From NCBI GenBank assembly GCA_002600635.1, contig CP021372.1:62001-126000 (forward strand): 64,000 bases of DNA, in the 5' to 3' direction. The notes below the pieces were generated by a model. The model had not been told where the DNA came from and did not search any database. It was given only the letters and a program-made list of their open reading frames with translations. The position numbers were made by a program, and so were the translations under genes. Origin of the DNA: Rhizobium sp. ACO-34A (GTDB taxonomy: Bacteria > Pseudomonadota > Alphaproteobacteria > Rhizobiales > Rhizobiaceae). Each line of letters opens with the position of its first letter. Within the stretch, counting starts at the first letter, position 1. Positions 24,825 to 33,101 of the stretch are shown in pieces.

Positions 24825-25336
24825 CCCAGCTTCCAACGGATCAGCTGACAGACGACTTCCGCTCTGCCATGCGACAGCTTGCGGCAACCGTCAACATCAT
24901 CACTGCGGGTGAGGGAGTGACCCGGCGTGGATTGACCGCCACAGCGGTCTGCTCGATGTCGATGACGCCTCCCTCGATGCTGGTCTGCGTCAACCGCTTC
25001 GGCGAAGCGCACAAGGCGATCACTGCCGCCGGCAGCTTCTGCGTCAACATCCTATCCGACGATCAGCGAGAAATCGCGATGCGCTTTGCCGGCCAGATCG
25101 GGGAGGTGGGGGATGACAAGTTCGCACCTTACGGATGGACGCGTCTTGCAACCGGCGCTCCTGCCCTCGACGGTGCGATGGCCAATCTCGACTGTGAGAT
25201 TGCGTCGATTTCGGAAACGTCCAGTCACTCCATTTTCATCGGCAATGTGAAGGCCATTCGCTTCGGGCCGGAAACATCGCCACTGCTTCATTACAATCGA
25301 AACTTTTTCTCGTTGGCCAACCAGACCGCACTCTGA
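24821..25336 (+). CDS. Flavin reductase, small component of the monooxygenase
   Basis: A 171-residue HpaC/flavin-reductase-domain protein that supplies reduced FMN or FAD, from NAD(P)H, to the HpaB-type oxygenase. Recognisable blocks are the DFRSAMRQLAATVNIIT start, the flavin-binding RGLTATAVCSMSMTPPSMLVCVN segment, and the SHSIFIGNVKAI strand near the end. The start overlaps the amidase 2 stop by 4 bp. The length is normal for the family. No other reductase is close, so pairing with the 20145 oxygenase is the simplest reading. Confidence 0.92.
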   Translation: MTQLPTDQLTDDFRSAMRQLAATVNIITAGEGVTRRGLTATAVCSMSMTPPSMLVCVNRFGEAHKAITAAGSFCVNILSDDQREIAMRFAGQIGEVGDDKFAPYGWTRLATGAPALDGAMANLDCEIASISETSSHSIFIGNVKAIRFGPETSPLLHYNRNFFSLANQTAL

Positions 25337-25474
25337 GCGACCAACGAAATCGGGAACCGGCTCTTCGACCACAAGACAAAAGCAAAGAGCGCCTTCGATC
25401 CGGCATTGCCGGGTCCGCGCCTGGTCGCAGCCACAAATATCAAACGGGCAATGGCCCAACGGAGGTATGACATC

Positions 25475-26518
25475 ATGGCAATCAGTGACGCGCAGTTCTT
25501 GAAGGGCTGGAGACAGGTGCTCGGAATGTGCAACCTGAAACCGGGCGAGCAGGTAACCATCCTGACCGGCGACGACAGCAACAAGCAGATCGCCTACATC
25601 GCAAAGATTGCCGCATCGGATCTCGGGGCCGTGGTCACCGAACTGAACCTTGCTCCGATGAACGGCGAAAAGGCGCTTTCGCCCGACAAATCCGGTTATG
25701 TCGGCAAGACGCCTCTCGAAGGAAACAGCGCAGCGCTTGCCTGCCTCCAGGCATCCGACCTGGTGATCGATACGCTACAGCTTCTGTTCTCGAAGGAGCA
25801 GGAAGAGGTGCTGAAGGGCGGCACGCGCATGCTGCTCGCCGTGGAGCCGCCGGAGATCATGATGCGTCAGATCCCGCGTCCTGAAGACAAGGCGCGTGTT
25901 CTCGCAGCGGCACGCAAGATCGGCGCCGCGCGCGAGATGCATGTGACCTCGAAGGCCGGAACCGACTTCCGCTGCCGACTGGGGCAGTATCCCGTGTTGA
26001 CCCAGTACGGTCTCGCCGACGAGCCGGGTCGCTGGGACCACTGGCCGAGCTGCTTCTCCGCCCGTTGGCCTGATGAAGGCAGCGCCGAAGGCACGATCGT
26101 GATCGACGAGGGCGACATCCTCCTGCCGTTCAAGAAGTATGCGCGTGCGCCTGTCACGGTGACTATCGAAAAGGGTTACATCGTCGATATCAAGGGTGGC
26201 TACGACGCCGAGTTCATGCGCAAGTTCATGGACAGCTTCAACGATCCCCGGGCCTATGCGATGGCGCATGTCGGCTGGGGCCTCGAAAACCGCGCGAACT
26301 GGACGGTTCTCGGCCTCTACAATCCCGAAGCGCAGCTCGGCATGGATGCCCGGTCGTTCGCCGGCAACTTCCTCTGGTCGTCGGGACCGAACACCGAGGC
26401 CGGCGGCGACCGCGACACGCCGTGCCATCTCGACATTCCGCTTCGCAATTGCTCGGTTTCTCTCGACGGCGAAGTCATGACGCTGGATGGCGTGGTTATC
26501 CCCGAGGATCAGAAATAA
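25475..26518 (+). CDS. nicX: 2,5-dihydroxypyridine 5,6-dioxygenase-like ring-cleavage enzyme
   Basis: A 347-residue homologue of NicX, the Fe(II)-dependent enzyme that opens 2,5-dihydroxypyridine to an N-formylmaleamate-type product. The start at 25475 follows GGAGG. Similarity to Pseudomonas NicX, as I recall it, runs the full length, with near-identical blocks: RMLLAVEPPE, LHVRSKAG-like MHVTSKAGTDF, LADEPGRWDHWPS, SAEGTIVIDEGDILLPFK, AHVGWGLENRANW, and GNFLWSSGPNTEAGG leading to the metal-site region TPCHLDIPLRNC. It belongs to the leucyl aminopeptidase M29-like fold. It is the only obvious ring-cleaving enzyme in the cluster. If the substrate derives from B6, C-2 carries a methyl group and the product would be an N-acetyl rather than N-formyl amide. 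Confidence 0.88.
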   Translation: MAISDAQFLKGWRQVLGMCNLKPGEQVTILTGDDSNKQIAYIAKIAASDLGAVVTELNLAPMNGEKALSPDKSGYVGKTPLEGNSAALACLQASDLVIDTLQLLFSKEQEEVLKGGTRMLLAVEPPEIMMRQIPRPEDKARVLAAARKIGAAREMHVTSKAGTDFRCRLGQYPVLTQYGLADEPGRWDHWPSCFSARWPDEGSAEGTIVIDEGDILLPFKKYARAPVTVTIEKGYIVDIKGGYDAEFMRKFMDSFNDPRAYAMAHVGWGLENRANWTVLGLYNPEAQLGMDARSFAGNFLWSSGPNTEAGGDRDTPCHLDIPLRNCSVSLDGEVMTLDGVVIPEDQK

Positions 26519-26521
26519 GCC

Positions 26522-28051
26522 ATGACACAGTATGACGTGGCAATCGTCGGCGCCGGCTCTGCCGGTGCCCTTCTCGCGGCCCGCCTCAGCGAAGATCCGA
26601 CGCGGCAGGTGCTTCTAATCGAAGCGGGCGGCGAGCCGACCGATCCCGATATCTGGAAGCCTGCCATGTGGCCTGCGATCCAGCATCGCAGCTATGACTG
26701 GGACTATCGCACTCTTCCTCAGAAGGGCACGGCGGGACGCAGTCACGCCTGGGCGCGTGGCAAGGCGCTTGGCGGATCGAGCCTGCTGCACGCCATGGGC
26801 TACATGCGCGGGCATCCCGTCGACTTCGCCGCCTGGGCAGAGGCGACAGGCGACGAGCGCTGGAGCTGGGACGGCCTGCTGCCGGCCTTTCTGGCCATCG
26901 AAGACCATTCACTGGGCGGCGACGGTATCCATGGCAAGGACGGGCCGATGCCCGTCTGGATCCCCGACGATGAGGTCAGTCCGCTGGCGCAGGCCTATAT
27001 ACGGGCAGGCGAAGCCCTGGGCCTGCCGCGCATCCCAGGCCACAACACCGGCAAGATGGTTGGCGTCACGCCCAACTCCCTGATGATCAGGGACGGCCGA
27101 CGTGTCACAGTGTCGGAAGCATGGCTCACGCCGTCGGTGCGCGCGCGGCCGAACCTGACGATCATGACCGGGACGCTTGTCCGCAGTCTGGAACTCGACG
27201 GATCGAAAGTCACGGCCCTTCAGCTTGTCGGACCGAACGGCAGTGCCAGCGTCAGCGCCGATACCGTCGTCCTGTCCGCCGGCTCGCTGGAAAGCCCGGC
27301 GCTGCTGATGCGTTCGGGGATCGGTCCTGAAGACGTCCTGAAACAGGCCGGCGTCACCTGCCGGGTCAAGTCGTCGGAGCTCGGCCGCAACCTGATGGAC
27401 CATCTGCTCGGAGCGGGTAATCTCTACGCCGCTCGGAAAGAGGTGGCGCCGTCACGCCTGCAGCATTCGGAGAGCATGGCCTATATGCGGGCGGGAGATT
27501 TCACCGCCGACGGCCAGCCCGAAATCGTGGTCGGCTGCGGCGTCGCTCCGATTGTCTCGGATAGCTTTACGGCCCCCGCGCCGGGAACGGCCTATTCCTT
27601 TCTGTTCGGCGTGACGCACCCCACAAGCCGTGGCGAGCTGCGTATTTCCGGATCCGAGATGACGGACCCGCTGCAGATCGACCCATGCTACCTGCAGACC
27701 GAGCACGATCGCTGTATGTTCCGCGCAGCCCTCGCCGCGGCGCGGGAGATCGGACAGCAAGCCGAACTCGATGAATGGCGCAGCCACGAACTGCTTCCGG
27801 GACCGCTCGATACCACGGAAGAAATCGACGTCTTCATCGCCAAGGCAGCGATCACGCATCACCATCCCTCCGGAACCTGCCGGATGGGCAAGGATGAGGC
27901 CTCCGTCATCGACCCCTACCTTCGCCTCCGAGGCCTGGACAACCTCTACGTGGTCGACGGCTCCGTGCTGCCAAGCCTTACGGCGGGTCCGATCCACGCG
28001 GCGATACTGGCGATCGCGGAGACGTTCGCGAGGCAGATCGAGGCGGTTTGA
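26522..28051 (+). CDS. GMC oxidoreductase, probable pyridoxine 4-oxidase
   Basis: A 509-residue FAD-dependent GMC-family alcohol oxidase starting 3 bp after the dioxygenase stop. The dinucleotide motif VGAGSAGALLAARL (residues 9-22), the GMC signature RGKALGGSSLLHAMGYMRGHP and the GRNLMDHL block are present. The catalytic region is unusual. His446 and His448 lie in THHHPSGT, and the residue where most GMC enzymes have a second His or Asn is Pro490 (TAGPIHA). These match, at a constant offset of 14, the His460-His462-Pro504 set I recall for Mesorhizobium loti pyridoxine 4-oxidase. Predicted reaction: pyridoxine plus oxygen to pyridoxal plus peroxide. Choline or other alcohol dehydrogenase activity is the alternative. 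Confidence 0.83.
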   Translation: MTQYDVAIVGAGSAGALLAARLSEDPTRQVLLIEAGGEPTDPDIWKPAMWPAIQHRSYDWDYRTLPQKGTAGRSHAWARGKALGGSSLLHAMGYMRGHPVDFAAWAEATGDERWSWDGLLPAFLAIEDHSLGGDGIHGKDGPMPVWIPDDEVSPLAQAYIRAGEALGLPRIPGHNTGKMVGVTPNSLMIRDGRRVTVSEAWLTPSVRARPNLTIMTGTLVRSLELDGSKVTALQLVGPNGSASVSADTVVLSAGSLESPALLMRSGIGPEDVLKQAGVTCRVKSSELGRNLMDHLLGAGNLYAARKEVAPSRLQHSESMAYMRAGDFTADGQPEIVVGCGVAPIVSDSFTAPAPGTAYSFLFGVTHPTSRGELRISGSEMTDPLQIDPCYLQTEHDRCMFRAALAAAREIGQQAELDEWRSHELLPGPLDTTEEIDVFIAKAAITHHHPSGTCRMGKDEASVIDPYLRLRGLDNLYVVDGSVLPSLTAGPIHAAILAIAETFARQIEAV

Positions 28052-28069
28052 GATCCGGGCAACGTTCAC

Positions 28070-28105
28070 GATACGCCCGGCAATTCAAGAGTTGCCGGGC
28101 GTATC
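28070..28105. terminator. Bidirectional terminator after the catabolic operon
   Basis: A perfect 14-bp stem (28070-28083 with 28092-28105) and 8-base loop lie 18 bp after the GMC gene stop and face the convergent siderophore permease gene. It separates the two transcription units. Confidence 0.8.
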
Positions 28106-28168
28106 AGGAAGCTCATCCGCATGTCGGCCTCCTCGTCGTTGAGACGCGAGGCTATCCTGCCGCTCAAG

Positions 28169-29206
28169 TCACACGTTTTTGCTCTTGGCCAGCAGCCAGA
28201 GCAGGTAAAGGCCACCGAGGAACCCGGTGGTCAGCCCGACCGGCATGTTCAGATTGAGTGGCAGGCGCTGACCGACAAGGTCCGCAGCCAGCAGGAGTAC
28301 AGCGCCGGTCAGCGCACCGGAGACGATCGGGACGGCGGGCGAGCCGGTCAGTCGCCGCGCGACCTGAGGACCGACGAGGGCGATGAAGGCGATTGGTCCT
28401 GCGGCGGCGGTCGCGGTTGCAGTCAGCCATACAGCGACGAGAACCATCACCAGTCTTGTGCGCTCGACGGAAATGCCAAGCTGGCTTGCCGTGTCGTCGC
28501 CCATTTCGAGGATGGTCAATCGCCTCGCATGATAGAGTGCTGCCGGCAAGGCGATTGTCAGACTGCAGGCGGCGGGGACGACATGTGACCATGTTCTGGT
28601 GTTGAGAGAGCCGGCGAGCCAGAGCTGGGCAGCAGCGGCCTGATCGAGATCACCCATGACCAGAAGGACGGTGTTGAACCCGGAAAGCACGGCTCCGACG
28701 CCGATACCGATCAGGACCAGCCGGTAGCCGCCGGTGGTGCGGCCTTTCAGCGAAAGCAGGAACACCAGCAGGGCCGTGGCCCCGCCGGAAAGCACGGCGG
28801 CAAGCGAGGTTTCGACAGGTCCCGCGTTGAACAGGACGATCTGGACGATGGCGCCGGTCGCAGCACCGGTCGTGAACCCGACGATATCGGGCGAGCCCAG
28901 GGCATTGCGGGAGATCGACTGGAAGATCGATCCGGCCATGCCAAGCGCGCTGCCGACGAGAAGCGCGGTCAACACGCGCGGCAGCCTTATTCTCAGGATC
29001 ACGCGCTCGGCTCTCTGGTTGTCGCCCGCGCCGGTGAGGCTGGCAATGACTTCCGCCGGCGTGAACGAGAGCGCGCCTGTGCCAAGCAGGACTACACCGA
29101 GAAGGAGAGCCAAGGCGACAAGGGCGCAGCACACGAGGATCGTTCTCGGGTGCCAGCGGAAAGACATCTCTCCAAAACGCAGGACTGCGAGCGACGGACC
29201 TTTCAT
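28169..29206 (-). CDS. Ferric-siderophore ABC permease (FepG/FecD type)
   Basis: A 345-residue permease of the FecCD (BtuCD-like) family with about nine to ten membrane helices. The start at 29206 overlaps the preceding permease stop by 4 bp. Typical blocks are RLPRVLTALLVGSALGMAGSIFQSISRNALGSPDIVGFTTGA near residue 55-95 and the ATPase-contact loop GDDTASQLGISVERTR. AAGPIAFIALVGPQVARRL is also conserved. It pairs with the 29203 permease to carry Fe-siderophore across the inner membrane. It is the last gene of the reductase, binding protein, permease, permease operon. Confidence 0.93.
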   Translation of the reverse strand: MKGPSLAVLRFGEMSFRWHPRTILVCCALVALALLLGVVLLGTGALSFTPAEVIASLTGAGDNQRAERVILRIRLPRVLTALLVGSALGMAGSIFQSISRNALGSPDIVGFTTGAATGAIVQIVLFNAGPVETSLAAVLSGGATALLVFLLSLKGRTTGGYRLVLIGIGVGAVLSGFNTVLLVMGDLDQAAAAQLWLAGSLNTRTWSHVVPAACSLTIALPAALYHARRLTILEMGDDTASQLGISVERTRLVMVLVAVWLTATATAAAGPIAFIALVGPQVARRLTGSPAVPIVSGALTGAVLLLAADLVGQRLPLNLNMPVGLTTGFLGGLYLLWLLAKSKNV

Positions 29207-30255
29207 AGCTGCCTCAACCGGAAGCGACGGACCACGGCAATGAAGAAAGGTCCGCCGATGAGCAGCGCGATGATGCCTGCGGCCACTTCCGCCGGCATGG
29301 CAATGACCCGGCCCGCGACATCGGAAACCAGCAGCATGACGGCGGCGAACAGCGCAGAATAAGGCAGGATCCAGCGATGATCGGGGCCTGTGACAGCGCG
29401 TGCGATATGTGGAGCAACCAGCCCGACGAAACCGATGGGGCCACCGGCCGCGGTCGCGGCTCCGGCCAGCAGCATGATCGAGAGACATGCGCCCGCCCAG
29501 GTCAGTCCGACATTCACCCCGAGCGTCTGCCCGAGTTCGTCGCCCAGAGCGACCGCATTCAGGCTTCCCGCAATCGACAGGGCCACACCAAGGCCGAAGG
29601 CCACGGCGATTGCCAGCACGATGGCGTTGTCGAAGCCCTTGCCATCGAACGAACCGGCCGACCAGTGGCGAAAATCGTCGAGGACCTCCAGCGGCGCGTT
29701 CAGGATGACGATGCCGGTCACCGATCCCAGCACGATGGAAATTCCGGCGCCGGCCAGCACCAGCCGCACCGGATTGATGCCGGTTTCATGAGCCTGCCCG
29801 AGCAGGAAGACCGCGATGCCGGCAAGTCCAGCGCCGATGAACCCGCACCAGACGTAGTGCTGCATCAGCGTGAGGTTGAATACCGATATGCCGATTATGA
29901 CGGCTGCGGCAGCACCGGCATTGACGCCCAGCAGGCCGGGTTCGGCCAAGGGATTGCGGGTGACCGCCTGCATGACGCTGCCGGCAACACCGAGAGCGAT
30001 CCCGCAGAGAAGCGCCACGATCGTACGCGGCAAACGCAGTTCCCGGACGATCAGATGACTGTCGTTGCCGGGGTCGTAGGCGCGAAACGCCCCGATCATT
30101 TCGGCAAGGGAAATGGGACGGGAACCGATGGCAAGACTCGCAAAACAGGCCACGACAAGAACCGCAAGCCCGGCGACGAGGCCGAGAATGCGTTTGTTCC
30201 GACGCGTCATGACCTGCCTGGGCGTTGCCGCATCGCGATGTCCTGCGGATGTCAT
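29203..30255 (-). CDS. Ferric-siderophore ABC permease (FepD/FecC type)
   Basis: A 350-residue FecCD-family permease. The ATG at 30255 overlaps the binding-protein stop (ATGA), giving a 15-residue hydrophilic lead before the first helix. Another in-frame Met 15 codons later is possible. Conserved blocks are RELRLPRTIVALLCGIALGVAGSVMQAVTRNPLAEPGLLGVNAGA, DELGQTLGVNVGLT (contact with the ATPase) and GGPIGFVGLVAPHIARAVTGPDHRWILPYSAL. It forms the transmembrane heterodimer with the next gene. The length and motifs are complete. Confidence 0.93.
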   Translation of the reverse strand: MTSAGHRDAATPRQVMTRRNKRILGLVAGLAVLVVACFASLAIGSRPISLAEMIGAFRAYDPGNDSHLIVRELRLPRTIVALLCGIALGVAGSVMQAVTRNPLAEPGLLGVNAGAAAAVIIGISVFNLTLMQHYVWCGFIGAGLAGIAVFLLGQAHETGINPVRLVLAGAGISIVLGSVTGIVILNAPLEVLDDFRHWSAGSFDGKGFDNAIVLAIAVAFGLGVALSIAGSLNAVALGDELGQTLGVNVGLTWAGACLSIMLLAGAATAAGGPIGFVGLVAPHIARAVTGPDHRWILPYSALFAAVMLLVSDVAGRVIAMPAEVAAGIIALLIGGPFFIAVVRRFRLRQL

Positions 30256-31208
30256 GGAGCTTTCAGGGCTTGGGCGACGGCGTCGATCATCTGACGACCG
30301 GAATAATAATCGATGCGAAACGAACTGGGGCCAAGCGGATAGACCTGCCTGTTTTTCACGGCTGCCCGGTTGGCCAGAACCGGATCCGCCAGAAATGCCG
30401 CGACATCCTTTTCCGTACCGCGCAGCAGGAATACGCTTTCGGTCTGGACCGCTGCGGGAAGGTTCTCGCGCGAGATGAACTCGAAATCCGAACGACGGGT
30501 TATCTGCGGGCGCAGTTCCTCGGGAAGGCCCGCAACCTTCAGTCCGAGCGCCTGCAGAAGCTGTCCCTGCGGGCTTTCGGGACGTCCCACGGAATAGGTG
30601 CTGCCGATATCGTAGGCCACGATGCTGACGGGCCCGGCGGGAGGCTTGATCGTCTTGGCCGCCTCGGCAGCATAGGCGTCGAAGCGTGCGATCGACGCTG
30701 CGGCTTCCTTTTCCAGACCTAGAGCCTTGCCAAGCTCGATGGCAATTTCCTGCCAGCTCTGGTTGGAATAGTCGACGACCAGTGTCGGAACGCCCTGGGC
30801 CGTAAGTTCGGCGTAATGCTGGAGCACGCTGTCGGCGCCAGTCGCCGAGGCGATGAGAAGGTCCGGTTCCGCGCCGATCACAGCTTCGATATCGAAGTTG
30901 AGATTGGAATAGAGAGTTTTCACCCCGCGCTCGTCGGCAACTTCGGCCCATTGCGAAAAGAAGCCCTTGTCATCCGTCAGGATGCTGGGCGTCGTTGCCG
31001 CGGTCGCGATAACGGGGGCCTCGATGGCGAGCAGGATCCCCGTCAGGCTGGGCGTGGTCGAGACGATGCGCAGAGGCTTCTTTTCGATCGTCAGTTCACC
31101 GGCGGCGTGTTTCACCGTTCTCGGCCAGGTGCCGTCCTCGGCGCGGGCGGTGTCTGTTACGATGATCACGGCGAGAGCGGCGAACAGGAATTTCAGGGGC
31201 TTCATCAT
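30252..31208 (-). CDS. Fe-siderophore periplasmic binding protein (FepB-like)
   Basis: A 318-residue solute-binding protein of the class III (TroA/FepB) fold. The start at 31208 gives MMKPLKFLFAALAVIIVTDTARA, a Sec signal cleaved near residue 23. No lipobox is seen, so it is soluble. Family features are RIVSTTPSLTGILLAIEAPVIATAAT, the long backbone helix around 160-190, and the C-terminal YYSGRQMIDAVAQAL. It most resembles catecholate (enterobactin-type) binding proteins. It is 49 bp downstream of the siderophore-reductase gene and coupled to the permeases. Confidence 0.9.
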   Translation of the reverse strand: MMKPLKFLFAALAVIIVTDTARAEDGTWPRTVKHAAGELTIEKKPLRIVSTTPSLTGILLAIEAPVIATAATTPSILTDDKGFFSQWAEVADERGVKTLYSNLNFDIEAVIGAEPDLLIASATGADSVLQHYAELTAQGVPTLVVDYSNQSWQEIAIELGKALGLEKEAAASIARFDAYAAEAAKTIKPPAGPVSIVAYDIGSTYSVGRPESPQGQLLQALGLKVAGLPEELRPQITRRSDFEFISRENLPAAVQTESVFLLRGTEKDVAAFLADPVLANRAAVKNRQVYPLGPSSFRIDYYSGRQMIDAVAQALKAP

Positions 31209-31257
31209 CGGGCGTTTCTTGAGAGGATATGTTTTCGAAAGGTGAGGGGCAGGTTCG

Positions 31258-32127
31258 TCAGACCGGAAGATCGATATCTTCTTCGTGCGGCCGGAGGGCT
31301 TGCTCTTGCCCGGACCTGGCCGCGTGTCGTTGAAGCCGCATCCGGTCGATCTCGGAACTGCTGACGCCTTTTCGCCAGTAACCAAAGACGCGAACATTCT
31401 CCTTGGGCAGTTCCTGCTCCTCGAGGAAGTATTTCTTGATGGCCCGGGCTTCATTCCGTTCCCCGGCCGCCCAGACGGTCCAATCCTGTGGGACCGCGAG
31501 AGCCTTGGCCGCAGCGACCAGACGTCCGGTGGTTCCGGCAGGCTCGCTTTCCGCGCGAAGCAGGAGATGACGTTCCACACCCGCGACATCCGGCAGGTCA
31601 TCAAAGGCGGCACGGTCGGCAGTCTCGATGAAGATGCTTCCTTCCGCTCCCGGCTTCCAGCTCTGAAGGATGGCATAGACCGCGGGAATTGCCGTCTCGT
31701 CGGCGAAAAGGGCGATCCGTTTGCCGTTGTCATAGTTCGGCAGGAAATGCGGCCGCGGACCGATCATATGGACGCAAGCCCCGGCGCGCGTCTCGCTAAG
31801 CCAGCGCATGGCCGGGCTGTCATCCTCGTGGATCACGAAGTCGATCTCGATCCGGCTCTCAGTCTCGTCGAACGAACGGATGGTGTAAACGCGTGAAACC
31901 GGGCGCTGTCCTTCCGGGCTTTCAACCTCGATCCGCACGGCAAGGTTCGGCTGGCGCCAGACGGAGACATTGGTTGGAGAAATCCTGCCGGTCACCCGTG
32001 CAACCGACGGGAATGGGCGGGCAACTGATACGACCTCCATGGCGAGGCGTTCCATTCCACCCATATGGTCGTCCTTGCTCAGATGATCGCCGGGGTCCTC
32101 GACGCTTTCGGTGGGGCGGCCTGTCAT
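31258..32127 (-). CDS. Siderophore-interacting protein (ferric-siderophore reductase)
   Basis: A 289-residue ViuB/SIP-type flavoprotein that reduces Fe(III) in the imported siderophore complex in the cytoplasm. The ATG at 32127 follows GAGGAAG. The FAD-binding barrel holds the characteristic RVYTIRSFDETESRIEIDFVIHEDDSPAMRWL stretch (R-x-Y-T-x-R motif). The NAD(P) domain follows with YILFADETAIPAVY-like LFADETAIPAVYAIL, and ends with VFGYWRKG, the conserved YW(R)xG signature. It leads the uptake operon and is divergent from the ATPase gene, the two starts lying 170 bp apart. Iron control is expected but I saw no clear Fur or RirA box. Confidence 0.93.
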   Translation of the reverse strand: MTGRPTESVEDPGDHLSKDDHMGGMERLAMEVVSVARPFPSVARVTGRISPTNVSVWRQPNLAVRIEVESPEGQRPVSRVYTIRSFDETESRIEIDFVIHEDDSPAMRWLSETRAGACVHMIGPRPHFLPNYDNGKRIALFADETAIPAVYAILQSWKPGAEGSIFIETADRAAFDDLPDVAGVERHLLLRAESEPAGTTGRLVAAAKALAVPQDWTVWAAGERNEARAIKKYFLEEQELPKENVRVFGYWRKGVSSSEIDRMRLQRHAARSGQEQALRPHEEDIDLPV

Positions 32128-32234
32128 GGCATTCTTCCTCGGGTGAAGTTTTCTGGCAGCGTTCCGTATTCTCTTGCATGGCGAGCGCCGATGCGTTGAA
32201 AATAACATGAGTTTTATAATCCATATTTGTCATA

Positions 32235-32254
32235 TTGCAGAATGCATTCCGCAA
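32235..32254. promoter_or_regulatory. Near-perfect 20-bp palindrome between siderophore reductase and ATPase genes
   Basis: TTGCAGAATGCATTCCGCAA is symmetric at 18 of 20 positions and centres on GAATGCATTC. It lies between divergent iron-uptake transcription units, so an operator role is likely. It does not resemble a classical Fur box. Confidence 0.45.
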
Positions 32255-32297
32255 TGCAATACGATCACCGACCTGCCCCAAGCGAGAGGACGCCTTC

Positions 32298-33086
32298 TTG
32301 ACCCATCGTCTCCATGCCGACACCGTGACCTTGCGATATGAGGAGCGGATCGTTTCGCGGGATCTGACGGTGGCGATCCCAGACGGTTCCTTCACGGTCA
32401 TCATCGGCCCGAACGCTTGTGGGAAATCCACCTTGCTCAGGGCCTTGTCCCGCCTGCTCGTTCCGGCGACCGGTTCCGTGGTGCTCGATGGACAGGGCAT
32501 CCGGGATCTGCCGGCGCGAGAGGTCGCGCGTCGCCTCGGGCTTCTGCCGCAGAGTTCAAATGCGCCATCGGGCATTACGGTTGCCGATCTCGTGGCGCGG
32601 GGGCGCTATCCCCATCAATCCTTCTTCCGGCAATGGTCGAAGGCTGATGAGAAGGCCGTGACTGCCGCAATGGAGGCGACAAATGTTACCGAGCTCTCCG
32701 ACCGCGTGGTGGACGAGCTTTCCGGCGGCCAGCGCCAGCGAGTCTGGGTCGCCCTGCTTCTCGCGCAGGAAACGCCGATCATCCTTCTGGACGAGCCGAC
32801 CACCTATCTCGATATCGCTCACCAGATCGAGCTTCTCGACCTGCTGGCAGACCTCAACGGACAGGGTCGGACGGTGGTTGCCGTGCTGCACGACCTCAAT
32901 CAGGCCTGCCGCTACGCATCCCATCTCGTTGCGATGAAGGACGGCGCCGTGATCAGCGAAGGGGCGCCGTCCGAAATCGTGACGGAAGCGCTTGTCCGCG
33001 ATGTCTTCGGCCTCGCTTCGGTCATTATCGCGGACCCGGTTTCCGCGACCCCGCTGATCGTGCCGAAAGGGCGAGGCAAGGCCTGA
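32298..33086 (+). CDS. Ferric-siderophore ABC transporter ATPase (FepC/FecE type)
   Basis: A 262-residue ATPase that drives the FecCD permeases encoded divergently. The TTG at 32298 is chosen because GAGAGGA lies 7 bp upstream. The longer reading from 32235 would run through the palindrome and give an atypical N-terminus. Walker A GPNACGKST, Q-loop LLPQSS, signature LSGGQRQR, Walker B IILLDEPTTYLD and switch His in AVLHDLNQ are all present. The FepC hallmark VARGRYPHQ follows the Q-loop. The Cys in Walker A instead of Gly is common in this family. Confidence 0.93.
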   Translation: MTHRLHADTVTLRYEERIVSRDLTVAIPDGSFTVIIGPNACGKSTLLRALSRLLVPATGSVVLDGQGIRDLPAREVARRLGLLPQSSNAPSGITVADLVARGRYPHQSFFRQWSKADEKAVTAAMEATNVTELSDRVVDELSGGQRQRVWVALLLAQETPIILLDEPTTYLDIAHQIELLDLLADLNGQGRTVVAVLHDLNQACRYASHLVAMKDGAVISEGAPSEIVTEALVRDVFGLASVIIADPVSATPLIVPKGRGKA

Positions 33087-33101
33087 GGTCGGTTGCCGGG
33101 G

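Noticed and set aside
32128..32297. Fur box or RirA iron box in the divergent siderophore promoter
   Set aside because: I found TGA/TCA half-sites only at spacings that occur by chance. The only convincing symmetry is the GAATGCATTC palindrome, which is not a known iron box to me.
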